Of a DNA stretch of 58,632 nucleotides, positions 1-7,118 are shown piece by piece. The notes below the pieces were generated by a model. The model ran no database searches and had not been told where the DNA came from. It saw only the letters and a list, made by a program, of their open reading frames with translations. Each line of letters opens with the position of its first letter. Positions within the stretch are counted from its first letter, which is position 1. The translations under genes and the position numbers were made by a program. Source of the stretch: GCA-2746795 sp964643965 (GTDB taxonomy: Bacteria > Chloroflexota > Anaerolineae > Promineifilales > Promineifilaceae); contig CAZXVH010000019.1 of NCBI GenBank assembly GCA_964643965.1, forward strand, positions 1-58,632, given 5' to 3'.

Positions 1-56
1 TGGTAGTCTGGTAGTCTGGTAGTCGATTAGTCTGGTAGTCTGGTAGTCTGGTAGTC
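1..56. repeat. Octanucleotide tandem array (TGGTAGTC)
   Basis: Seven consecutive octamers, six reading TGGTAGTC and one reading GATTAGTC, fill the left edge of the window. The array may continue outside. It lies just beyond the 3' end of fabF and runs into a short 7-base-period array at 62-82. No coding potential or hairpin is seen in it. Confidence 0.9.
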
Positions 57-61
57 GGTTT

Positions 62-82
62 AACTGTTTACTGTTTACTGTT
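62..82. repeat. Heptanucleotide array at the fabF 3' end
   Basis: Three heptamers (AACTGTT, TACTGTT, TACTGTT) follow one another. Read on the minus strand they encode the last residues and the TAA stop of fabF (tail VNSKQ). The array resembles those at 1369-1447, 44133-44160 and 49072-49209. Confidence 0.8.
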
Positions 83-1342
83 CACCGCGCCCATCACCAG
101 ACAGGCATTCTGTCCGCCCAGGCCAAAGGAATTCGATAAAATCGTATTCACCAGCGCCGGCCGGGGGCCTTCCGGCACATAGTCGAGATCACATTCCGGA
201 TCAGGGGTATTGTAGTTCCAGGTCGGTGGAATCAGGCTCTTGTTCATGGTGTATATAGAGAAAATCGCTTCAATGGCCCCAGTTCCCCCCATGGCGTGGC
301 CCATTGCCGATTTAGTGGAACTCACCGGGATTTCATAGGCGCGTTCGCCAAACAAGGCTTTGATCGCCATCGTTTCCGTTTTGTCATTCATGGGCGTCGA
401 AGTGCCATGTGCATTGATATAGTCGATTTCCGCCAGCTGCTTACCGGCGTCTTCCACCGCCCATCGCATGGCTCGCTGCGCCCCAGCGCCATCGGGGTCT
501 TGCGCCGCCACATGAAACGCATCTGAAGATGAGGCATGACCTAAAAATTCCGCATATATCTTTGCGCCGCGAGCCAGGGCATGATCCAGGCGCTCTAAAA
601 CCAGCACCCCGGCGCCTTCGCTCAGAACAAATCCTTCCCGATTTTTATCGAAGGGCATACTGGCGTGTTCCGGATCGTCGTTAAAGTTGGTAGCCAGAGC
701 CAACATACGGGCAAACCCGGCGATGGCGCTCTCATGAATCAGCCCTTCGACGCCGCCAGTGAGGACAATATCGGCAATGCCGCGCCGGATGAACTCGGCG
801 CCTTCGCCAATGGCTTGTGTGCCGGTGGCGCAGGCGGCGTTTACCGTCGCAATCGGCCCCTGGGTTCCCGCCAGCAAGCTGACATGATAACTGGGCATAT
901 TGGGTAAAAAACCTGTCATGGCAAAGGGACTGGTACGTGCATATCCTTTGGTGCGCAGAATTTGCGTCTCCCGGTCACCGACCTCAAAGCCACCCACACC
1001 GGTGCCGATCAGGGTTCCGGCTCGCTCTGGATCTGGCAGACCATGCGCCAGGCCAGCATCTTCCAGGGCCATCTTGGCGGCGGCCGTTGCCAACTGTGAA
1101 CAGCGCGACATACGCCGCGCCTCTTTAAAGTCCATATACTGTCGGGGATCGAAGTCTTTGACTTCACCAGCTATTCTGACGGGTAAATGAGCGGGATCAA
1201 ATTGGGTGATAGGGCCAACACCAGAACGGCCGTTTATCAAATTATCCCAGCTCTCATCCGCCGTCAGGCCCAGGGGGCTTACCATGCCCATCCCCGTCAC
1301 CACAATTCTCGGCCGTCCCCGGGCATCCACGTCGTTGCTCAT
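68..1342 (-). CDS. fabF: 3-oxoacyl-[acyl-carrier-protein] synthase II
   Basis: This condensing enzyme elongates acyl-ACP with malonyl-ACP in type II fatty acid synthesis in the cytoplasm. The 424-residue length is normal for FabF. The thiolase-fold landmarks are visible: the active-site cysteine in NAACATGTQAIG (about residue 170), the first catalytic histidine in AHGTSTPMNDKTE, the second in GHAMGGTGAIEA, and the C-terminal NSFGLGGQN loop. It lies downstream of plsX on the same strand, about 90 bases away, in a lipid-synthesis pair; acpP, which often sits between them, is absent. The start at 1342 has an AGAGGA sequence upstream. The last five residues (VNSKQ) and the stop codon are encoded by a 7-base tandem array, so the natural C-terminus was probably altered by the repeat. 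Confidence 0.95.
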   Translation of the reverse strand: MSNDVDARGRPRIVVTGMGMVSPLGLTADESWDNLINGRSGVGPITQFDPAHLPVRIAGEVKDFDPRQYMDFKEARRMSRCSQLATAAAKMALEDAGLAHGLPDPERAGTLIGTGVGGFEVGDRETQILRTKGYARTSPFAMTGFLPNMPSYHVSLLAGTQGPIATVNAACATGTQAIGEGAEFIRRGIADIVLTGGVEGLIHESAIAGFARMLALATNFNDDPEHASMPFDKNREGFVLSEGAGVLVLERLDHALARGAKIYAEFLGHASSSDAFHVAAQDPDGAGAQRAMRWAVEDAGKQLAEIDYINAHGTSTPMNDKTETMAIKALFGERAYEIPVSSTKSAMGHAMGGTGAIEAIFSIYTMNKSLIPPTWNYNTPDPECDLDYVPEGPRPALVNTILSNSFGLGGQNACLVMGAVNSKQ

Positions 1343-1368
1343 AAAAAATCATGTCCTCTTTCTAATTT

Positions 1369-1447
1369 CAGTTTACAGTTTACAGTTTACAGTTATTACT
1401 CCACTGTTCACTGTTCACTGTCCACTGTCCACTGTTCACTGTCCACT
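1369..1447. repeat. Heptanucleotide array between fabF and plsX
   Basis: Three copies of CAGTTTA (1369-1389) are followed, after a short break, by six heptamers of the form CACTGTT/CACTGTC (1402-1443). The period is strictly seven bases. The right end runs into plsX and supplies its stop codon. The two halves are partly complementary and could pair imperfectly in RNA. Confidence 0.9.
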
Positions 1448-2437
1448 CTCTTGCAACCCGGCCACAATGGCCTCAACCACCCGCTTCTCCACCATGCGTC
1501 GGGCCTGCCCCACTGCTTGTTTGACGGCATAAGCGCTAGAACGGCCGTGACCAATGATCACCACGCCATTGACGCCCAACAGGGGCGCGCCGCCCACCTC
1601 TTCCGGGTCTAACTGTTTGCGCACTCTGGCGAAAGCCGGTTTGGCTAATAGGCCGCCAACGGCCGTTATCGGTCCCGCCATCAGTTCATCCCGAATCTGG
1701 TTCGACATGTATTTGGCAATGGCTTCGGCCGTTTTCATGAGGATATTGCCGGTAAACCCATCACATACTGCCACATCCACCCCGCCAAACATAAATTCCT
1801 TCGGTTCTACATTACCGATGAAATTCAGGCCGCTGGCCGCCAATAAAGGGGCCGCCTCATGCAGTAACACCGTGCCTTTGCCCTCTTCCTCGCCATTGGA
1901 AATAAGGCCCACGCGCGGGTTTTGAATGCCCAGCATCCGCTCCACATAGAGGCTGCCCATCACCCCGAATTGCAGTAAATACTCCGGCTTGCATTCTGCG
2001 TTTGTGCCGTTGTCGATGAGAAAGGGCTGCTCTTTGATGGGGAAAATCACGCCGATAGCCGGCCGTTTCACCCCTTGAATCCGCCCCGGCCCCATCTGGC
2101 GCAGCATGGCAATGCCTAACGCCGCGCCGGTATTGCCCATGGTGACAAAGGCATCCGCTTCACCCTCTTTCAGCAGTTTCAAGCCCACATGCATGGAAGA
2201 ATCCAGCTTGTGCTTTAAAATGTCGGACGGCTTGTCGGTCATCTCCACTTTTTGGGAGGCATGACGAATGTGGATGTTTAAGCCGGCGGTATCTTGCCCG
2301 GCCAAAACAGCCTCAATCTGCGGCTGATCGCCTACTAAAATAATGGTACCGCCAAATTCCCGCGCCGCCAGCACCCCTCCGGTCACATCGGGGGTCGGGT
2401 GGTGGTCGCTGCCCATGGCGTCAATTACAATGCGCAT
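1436..2437 (-). CDS. plsX: Phosphate acyltransferase PlsX
   Basis: PlsX makes acyl-phosphate from acyl-ACP, the first step of phosphatidic acid synthesis in the PlsX/PlsY route; it is a peripheral membrane enzyme. The 333 residues match the family. The N-terminus MRIVIDAMGSDHHP is the typical PlsX opening, and the segments GNTGAALGIAMLR (about residue 101) and CDGFTGNILMK are family hallmarks. It precedes fabF on the same strand, an arrangement common in bacteria. The final codons (ESGQ and stop) lie inside the 7-base array at 1369-1447, so the extreme C-terminus is repeat-derived. Another 7-base array sits upstream at 2502-2536. Confidence 0.95.
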   Translation of the reverse strand: MRIVIDAMGSDHHPTPDVTGGVLAAREFGGTIILVGDQPQIEAVLAGQDTAGLNIHIRHASQKVEMTDKPSDILKHKLDSSMHVGLKLLKEGEADAFVTMGNTGAALGIAMLRQMGPGRIQGVKRPAIGVIFPIKEQPFLIDNGTNAECKPEYLLQFGVMGSLYVERMLGIQNPRVGLISNGEEEGKGTVLLHEAAPLLAASGLNFIGNVEPKEFMFGGVDVAVCDGFTGNILMKTAEAIAKYMSNQIRDELMAGPITAVGGLLAKPAFARVRKQLDPEEVGGAPLLGVNGVVIIGHGRSSAYAVKQAVGQARRMVEKRVVEAIVAGLQESGQ

Positions 2438-2501
2438 AGTTTATCGGTTACTTTAGGGTTGGAGGGTTGCAAAGTTGAAGGATGGCGAGTAACAAGATAC
2501 T

Positions 2502-2536
2502 TTGCCACTCGCCATTTGCTACTTGCCACTCGCCAC
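2502..2536. repeat. Heptanucleotide array upstream of plsX
   Basis: Five heptamers follow one another: TTGCCAC, TCGCCAT, TTGCTAC, TTGCCAC, TCGCCAC. Part of the array (ACTCGCCA, 2507-2514) can pair with TGGCGAGT at 2483-2490, giving an 8-bp stem. The array lies in the spacer between the divergent plsX and arsR genes. Confidence 0.75.
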
Positions 2537-2609
2537 AAAATATCGCCCCATTGAGTTAATTTACACACCATCGGTGGATTCTATCGGCGGGCAACTTTTA
2601 AGTCAAACC

Positions 2610-2660
2610 TTGACAAACGGCCGTTCTTCGTTAACATATAGACAATCTTCGATATATCGA
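2610..2660 (+). promoter_or_regulatory. arsR promoter and ArsR operator
   Basis: A perfect -35 box TTGACA (2610-2615) is followed after 16 bases by a weak -10 (TAACAT, 2632-2637). The spacer holds one copy of AACGGCCGTT. Just downstream is the 18-mer ATAGACAATCTTCGATAT (2638-2655), which overlaps a perfect 12-bp palindrome TCGATATATCGA (2649-2660). Fifteen of the 18 bases recur upstream of arsM at 3036-3053, so this is a likely ArsR binding site. Confidence 0.6.
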
Positions 2661-2667
2661 GGCAACT

Positions 2668-2988
2668 ATGAACTCTGTTTTATTCGCCAAAGCCATCGCC
2701 GATGAGACCCGGCAAAAAATCATGACGCTGCTCTGCTGCGAATGGCTGTGCGTGTCTGATGTGGTAGTGCGACTGGACGGCGTCAGCCAGCCTACCGTCT
2801 CTCATCATCTGAGCATTTTGCGCGAAGCCGACCTGGTGCATACCCGGCGCGAAGGCAAACAGATATTTTACATACTCAATCAGGAAGCAGTGGCTGTGTG
2901 CTGTGACAATATTTTACTGAAGTTCGCCCCGGAAACGTTGCCAGAGAGCGCCATTCCGCTGACATTGGTGGCGAGGACGCCTGAGTAA
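2668..2988 (+). CDS. arsR: ArsR-family metalloregulator
   Basis: This is a 106-residue winged-helix repressor of the ArsR/SmtB family, expected to bind operator DNA and release it on binding As(III). The helix-turn-helix is clear in the segment VSQPTVSHHLSILREADLV (about residues 37-56), followed by the wing TRREGKQIFYILN. A cysteine pair in the early helix (LLCCEWLC, about residues 22-27) and another near residue 73 (VCCD) are candidate metalloid ligands, but the classic ELCVCDL motif is not exact. It is followed 75 bases later by arsM. A matching palindromic motif precedes both genes, which suggests autoregulation and control of arsM. Confidence 0.88.
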   Translation: MNSVLFAKAIADETRQKIMTLLCCEWLCVSDVVVRLDGVSQPTVSHHLSILREADLVHTRREGKQIFYILNQEAVAVCCDNILLKFAPETLPESAIPLTLVARTPE

Positions 2989-3035
2989 CAGGTAGAGCGG
3001 GGCAGTTTATTACCCACCCTTTTTTACCGAAACAG

Positions 3036-3053
3036 ATAGACAACTATCGATAT
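3036..3053 (+). promoter_or_regulatory. Second ArsR-type operator copy upstream of arsM
   Basis: ATAGACAACTATCGATAT lies 10 bases before the arsM start and matches 15 of 18 bases of the motif upstream of arsR (2638-2655). The position over the ribosome binding region would allow separate control of arsM. The function is inferred from the repetition. Confidence 0.5.
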
Positions 3054-3063
3054 GAGGTGATTT

Positions 3064-3873
3064 ATGAACGAGTTAACCCCTGAAAAAATATATGAAGAAG
3101 TAATGGTCAGATACGGCCGTTTAGCTGATGAGTTCAAAGTTGAGCTATCCGCTTCTTGTTGCAGCCCGGAAGCAGAAACCGGCTGCTGTGGCGCAGACGA
3201 AGAAGCGCTGTTCCACAATCTCTACCAGGCGGATACGGGCTGGCTGCCGGCGGATGTCACTGGTCTCTCCCTGGGCTGCGGCGACCCCATCACCCTGGCC
3301 GGTTTAGAAGCGGGCCAGACGGTGCTGGACCTCGGTTCCGGGGCGGGCATTGACTGCTTTATGGCCGCACGGCAGGTGGGACCCACGGGGCATGTCATTG
3401 GCGTGGATATGACGCCTGCCATGCTGGAAAAAGCGAATCGCAACAAAGAAAAGGTGGGATTGACAAACGTGGAATTCCGCCAGGGCCAGATTGAGGCGAT
3501 GCCGGTGGAGAGTGGTTCGATTGATGTCATTTTATCGAACTGTGTCATCAACCTCAGCCCAAACAAAACGGCCGTTTTCCAAGAAGCATACCGGGTACTC
3601 AAACCAGGTGGACGGCTGGCTCTCTCAGACGTGGTGACGCTGGGCCAGTTCTCTCCAGAACAACGAGCCGACATGGCCGCCTGGACCGGCTGCATCACCG
3701 GCGCAGAGGATGTGGCCGATTACGTGGGTTTTATGAAAGCGGCCGGTTTCACACACATTTCCGTGCGTGACAAGAACCACCCGGATGTGGAACTGGCAGA
3801 TTCAGCGGCGCATGAAGGGGCGGCGCTGGTGTTGAGCGCCCGGGTAACGGCCGTTAGACCGAATAATGCGTGA
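3064..3873 (+). CDS. arsM: Arsenite S-adenosylmethionine methyltransferase
   Basis: ArsM methylates As(III) using SAM, giving volatile or less retained methylarsenicals; it acts in the cytoplasm. The 269 residues fit the family. The N-terminal region carries paired cysteines (SASCCSPEAETGCCGADE, about residues 29-46). The SAM-binding Rossmann motif is VLDLGSGAGIDCF (about 87-99), followed by GVDMTPAMLEKA. The conserved arsenic-binding cysteines appear in LSNCVINLSPNK (about 160) and in WTGCITGA (about 210). The start has AGGTGA immediately upstream. It follows arsR in the same direction. No efflux pump gene (acr3, arsB) or arsC is nearby, so this is a methylation-only arsenic unit within the window. 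Confidence 0.92.
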   Translation: MNELTPEKIYEEVMVRYGRLADEFKVELSASCCSPEAETGCCGADEEALFHNLYQADTGWLPADVTGLSLGCGDPITLAGLEAGQTVLDLGSGAGIDCFMAARQVGPTGHVIGVDMTPAMLEKANRNKEKVGLTNVEFRQGQIEAMPVESGSIDVILSNCVINLSPNKTAVFQEAYRVLKPGGRLALSDVVTLGQFSPEQRADMAAWTGCITGAEDVADYVGFMKAAGFTHISVRDKNHPDVELADSAAHEGAALVLSARVTAVRPNNA

Positions 3874-3975
3874 TGAATTAAAGCAGAAACAGCCGGTTTT
3901 ATTGGACGCCAAACAGTTTGCAGGTGGGGGATGCGCATAATCTGGCACATAAGATCATCGTGAGTTGACCCAAAA

Positions 3976-4010
3976 AAGGAGTGGTTAGATGACAAATCCA
4001 ACCACTCCTT
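3976..4010. terminator. Bidirectional terminator between arsM and ssb
   Basis: A perfect 11-bp stem (AAGGAGTGGTT at 3976-3986, AACCACTCCTT at 4000-4010) with a 13-base loop lies between the convergent arsM and ssb genes. An A-run precedes it and a T-rich stretch follows it, so it can end transcription from both sides. Confidence 0.8.
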
Positions 4011-4068
4011 TATTTGTTACAGTTCACCTGCTTCTACAGGCGTTAAATGAACATGGTTTATTTACGAT

Positions 4069-4497
4069 CTAGAATGGAATATCATCCTCTTCCTGGGCGG
4101 CTTCGCCCGCCTCATAATCGCCACCGCCATCAAAAGTGCCGCCATCCTCACGCCCTCCCAGAAAACGAACGGAGTCGGCTTTGATTTCAAAAGAGGCGCG
4201 AACTGTGCCGTCTTGAGCCGTCCACAGGCGGGGACCACCGGTATTGCGATCCGGCGTGATCTGGCCTTCTACCAAAACTTTACGGCCTTTGCTCAAGTAT
4301 TCATTGGTGGTTTCCGCCTGTCGTCCCCACACACTAACCCTGAACCAGGTTGTTTCATCTACCGGTTGTCCACTGGCGCGGTCGGTCCAACGACGATTGG
4401 TGGCCACACTGAAACTGGTAACGGCCGTTCCATCTGGCATATACCGCATCTCAGGGTCCCGTCCCAAATTCCCTACTATAATTATCTTTTGGTACAT
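4069..4497 (-). CDS. ssb: Single-stranded DNA-binding protein
   Basis: SSB coats single-stranded DNA in replication, recombination and repair. The protein starts MYQKIIIVGNLGRDPEMRY, the usual SSB opening with the OB-fold strand 1. The chosen start at 4497 has AGGAG about nine bases upstream; a longer reading to 4572 adds a non-conserved leader. The OB fold covers about residues 1-105, with the conserved WFRVSVWGRQAE segment near residue 50. An acidic, glycine-rich tail ends in EEDDIPF, the tip that binds partner proteins. At 142 residues it is slightly short but complete. It stands alone, not next to rpsF or rpsR. Confidence 0.95.
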   Translation of the reverse strand: MYQKIIIVGNLGRDPEMRYMPDGTAVTSFSVATNRRWTDRASGQPVDETTWFRVSVWGRQAETTNEYLSKGRKVLVEGQITPDRNTGGPRLWTAQDGTVRASFEIKADSVRFLGGREDGGTFDGGGDYEAGEAAQEEDDIPF

Positions 4498-4968
4498 GGC
4501 ACAATTCTCCTTTTGTGATTCGAGTGCTCTCAAGCGGCACGTCTGGGGATAAAATATGTAAAATAGTAACATGCTTTTGTGTGAATCTCAAGCATTTTTC
4601 TATGTATACTCGCAGCGGGCGCACTCTGACATTTTTACCAGAGGTAGCACAGTCAGAAGCCACTAAAGCAAGAAGGACAACGCTACCGTGTGGCCTAATG
4701 TGCAAAAGCAAGCAGCGCTAGATCGCGCTAACGGCGTAGAAAATATTTTCAAGCGCGTTGCTTTAGAAATTGATGGCGCCCTGCCGGGCGGCCTCGCACA
4801 GCGCACTTCGTTTGCTGCGCAAGATTTTGCGAGATGCAGATCTCAGCCGCGATGAATTTGTGGCTATATTGTTATTGTTTCATGTCCACACACGTTTATA
4901 ATAAGAACAACTATCAAGCAAATCATATCCCTGTTTGTCATTGATTCAGGGAAGGGAATTGGTGAAAA
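4498..4968. other. 471-base spacer with possible gene remnants
   Basis: No convincing gene is present here. A short open frame at 4773-4901 reads ALRLLRKILRDADLSRDEF, which has the look of a real protein C-terminus. A second frame ending near 4853 reads through ALDRANGVENIFKRVALEID. The two overlap in different frames and neither has a ribosome binding site, so they may be decayed fragments. A perfect palindrome GAAAATATTTTC lies at 4739-4750. The right end holds a promoter for the next gene. Confidence 0.4.
4875..4902 (+). promoter_or_regulatory. Sigma-70 type promoter for the 4969 gene
   Basis: A perfect -10 box TATAAT (4897-4902) is preceded 16 bases upstream by TTGTTT (4875-4880). Transcription would start near 4909, about 60 bases before the start codon at 4969. 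Confidence 0.5.
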
Positions 4969-5355
4969 ATGTCAGACTCCACAGAAAACCATTCAGGCAA
5001 ATGGGTTCCCATTAGAAAGACGCAAGGGGAATTGGCAGCCGAAGTAATTGCCAGCCAACTGCGGGCAGAAAGCATCCCCACCCGGGTATGGCAGGAAGGC
5101 GTGGGCGGGGCGTTAGGATTGAGTGTGGGACCGTTGGGAACCGCTTTCTTGATGGTTCCAGAAGAATTCGCCGCCGAAGCCCGGCTGATTATCGGTCCGG
5201 AGGGAGAGCTTGATGTATCAGACGAAGCAGATGACGACGGTGTGGAATGCCCACACTGCGGCGTTCTCCTGGAACTGAATGATACCGAACTGAATCAGGG
5301 CTGGTATATTTGCGCCGAATGCCACCAAAAAGCGAACATCGTCTTTGAAGGGTAA
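4969..5355 (+). CDS. DUF2007-like protein with C-terminal zinc ribbon
   Basis: This is a 128-residue soluble protein. The first half (about residues 10-75: PIRKTQGELAAEVIASQLR, then ESIPTRVWQEG and FLMVPEEFAAEARLII) matches the pattern of the DUF2007 'putative signal transducing' family, a ferredoxin-like fold of unknown role. The acidic linker DVSDEADDDG leads to a zinc-ribbon pair CPHCG (about residue 95) and CAEC (about 118). DUF2007 proteins often join such ribbons in this way. A consensus-like promoter lies upstream and a hairpin follows, so it is probably a single-gene transcript. The molecular function is not known. Confidence 0.75.
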   Translation: MSDSTENHSGKWVPIRKTQGELAAEVIASQLRAESIPTRVWQEGVGGALGLSVGPLGTAFLMVPEEFAAEARLIIGPEGELDVSDEADDDGVECPHCGVLLELNDTELNQGWYICAECHQKANIVFEG

Positions 5356-5368
5356 ACCCCTATGGTCA

Positions 5369-5401
5369 AGAAGTTCAACTTCTCTAAAAAGTTGAGCTTC
5401 T
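5369..5401. terminator. Hairpin between convergent genes
   Basis: A 13-bp stem (5369-5381 with 5389-5401, one G-U pair) closes a 7-base loop in the 50-base gap between the 4969 gene and the convergent histidine kinase. It lacks a long T-run, but its place between two stop codons fits a shared terminator. Confidence 0.6.
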
Positions 5402-5405
5402 GAAC

Positions 5406-6908
5406 CTAATCTGGCTGCTGGTAGGGCAGCAGGATGTGAAAGCGGCTGCCCGGATGCGTTTCTTCGTCATGACCAGCGCTTTCGACCCAGATTTGGCCAT
5501 GGTGGGCCAACACAATCCCCCGGGCAATCGCCAGCCCTAAACCAAAGCCGCCCCCTTTAAATTTAGTCTTGCCGGAGGAATGCAATTTCACCGCACCGGT
5601 CTGATAGAATTTCTCGAAGATCAATTCTTGCACCTCAGGGGCGATGCCGATACCGGTGTCGGTAATGGTGATTTCCACCCCGTCTTGCCTGGCGCCGTTG
5701 ACATTTAGGAGGGCAGAACGGCCGTTTATCACAATCTCTCCGCCATCTGGCGTATACTTAATGGCGTTCACAAGCAGGTGATGGAATACCTTCGCCAACG
5801 CTTCAGCGTCCGCAGCCACCGCCGCTAAATCCGGCATCGGCGTCACAGTCAAGGTAAGCTGACGAGCGGCCAGCGAGTCACGGAACTGGTTGGCGACTTG
5901 CTGAATGAATTGGGGCAGCGCCACCGGCGTCAGATGCAGCTTGAGGGCCTGGTTGTCGATGCGAGCCACATCCAGCATCGTTTCCACCACTTCCCGCATC
6001 CGCGTCACCCCTTTATCAATCCCTTCCACCCACCCCATATACGTTTTGTCTGCCAGGATCATTTCTTCATCTAAAAACATCTGGGCATTGAGATTGATGA
6101 TAGTCAGCGGCGTCAGCATCTCATGCGAAGCGATGGTGATAAAATCCGTCTTGGTTTGGTCTATTTGCGCCAGGCGAGCATAGGCGGCTTGCAACTCCTG
6201 GGTGCGTTCCGCCACGTTCGCTTCAAGCCGCTGGTTAAACTGCTGCACCTGCCGGTTGCGCTTTTCCAACTCCTGCCGCTGCGCCAGTTCCCGGATGCGC
6301 AGCGCTTCCGTGCGCCGGTAAGCCCGCACCCGTCCCACATGCGCCACCAATCCCGTGGCCGCCGCCGCCAGAAAAACCACCAGGTAATAACGCCAATCCT
6401 GTGGCTCGGCGTAAAGCGCCAGGGTGTGCAGCAGCCCGGCCAGGGCCAGCGCCGCCATGAGTAAAAACCAGCGTGTATCAAAAAACAAGACGGCCATGGC
6501 AAAAACGAACAAAGCCACGTTTGCCGCCTGTTTGGGGTCAGCCGTCAGGTAAAAACGAAGCTGAATGCTCAGAAGCACCAGCAAGGCCGGCACAGCCGCT
6601 AACGGTTCAGCCAATTTGGCTGGAAAAGAGCCGTTTTTGATAAACCGGGCCAGCCCCAGCAAAAAAGCGCCGCTGACCAGGGCCACTCCCACCATTTGCG
6701 CCATGCCTGGTTCACGCAAAAACAAAAGTTGCAGCAAGGCATAGGCTAAATAGAACAGGCCAATACTGCCGTATACCAGCGGCAGGGTACGCATTTGCGC
6801 CCGGTTGAGGGCTGCATCCACCTGCGCCGCCGGTACGCCCATGGTATCAACGTTAAAAAGCGCGTCTAAGCCGGAGTGCAGACGTTGGTAAGGGTTGTGG
6901 ATTTTCAT
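5406..6908 (-). CDS. Membrane sensor histidine kinase
   Basis: This 500-residue protein is a two-component sensor kinase. About six hydrophobic segments lie between residues 45 and 195, followed by a coiled coil rich in E, Q and R (about 198-248). The HisKA dimerisation domain has the phospho-acceptor histidine in ASHEMLTPLTIIN (H262). The ATPase domain shows the N box HHLLVNAIKYTPDGGE, G1 box TDTGIGIAPE, and the GGFGLGLAIARGIV G2 region. It ends soon after, with no receiver domain. No response regulator is adjacent, so it is an orphan kinase whose signal is unknown. It is divergent from the 7119 glycosyltransferase, with about 210 bases between the start codons. Confidence 0.92.
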   Translation of the reverse strand: MKIHNPYQRLHSGLDALFNVDTMGVPAAQVDAALNRAQMRTLPLVYGSIGLFYLAYALLQLLFLREPGMAQMVGVALVSGAFLLGLARFIKNGSFPAKLAEPLAAVPALLVLLSIQLRFYLTADPKQAANVALFVFAMAVLFFDTRWFLLMAALALAGLLHTLALYAEPQDWRYYLVVFLAAAATGLVAHVGRVRAYRRTEALRIRELAQRQELEKRNRQVQQFNQRLEANVAERTQELQAAYARLAQIDQTKTDFITIASHEMLTPLTIINLNAQMFLDEEMILADKTYMGWVEGIDKGVTRMREVVETMLDVARIDNQALKLHLTPVALPQFIQQVANQFRDSLAARQLTLTVTPMPDLAAVAADAEALAKVFHHLLVNAIKYTPDGGEIVINGRSALLNVNGARQDGVEITITDTGIGIAPEVQELIFEKFYQTGAVKLHSSGKTKFKGGGFGLGLAIARGIVLAHHGQIWVESAGHDEETHPGSRFHILLPYQQPD

Positions 6909-7118
6909 TAGCTGCCAACCTGGACCTGCGCCAAACCTGGGCTGTCTTCAACGTGCGTACTGCGCATGTTCATAGAATGGATGACGACAATAATTTTTCT
7001 GACCAGCAACGATATTGTAACCGCATTCCGCCCTGGATTCCACCCAAAGCGATGCCCCAGGAATGGATAGGCGTTTGCGAGAAAGGCTTCTATAATCGGC
7101 CTTGAGGTTGATGAAAGT

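Noticed and set aside
1369..1447. A CRISPR-like regular repeat pattern in the short arrays
   Set aside because: The units are 7 or 8 bases with no unique spacers, and no cas gene is present anywhere in the window.
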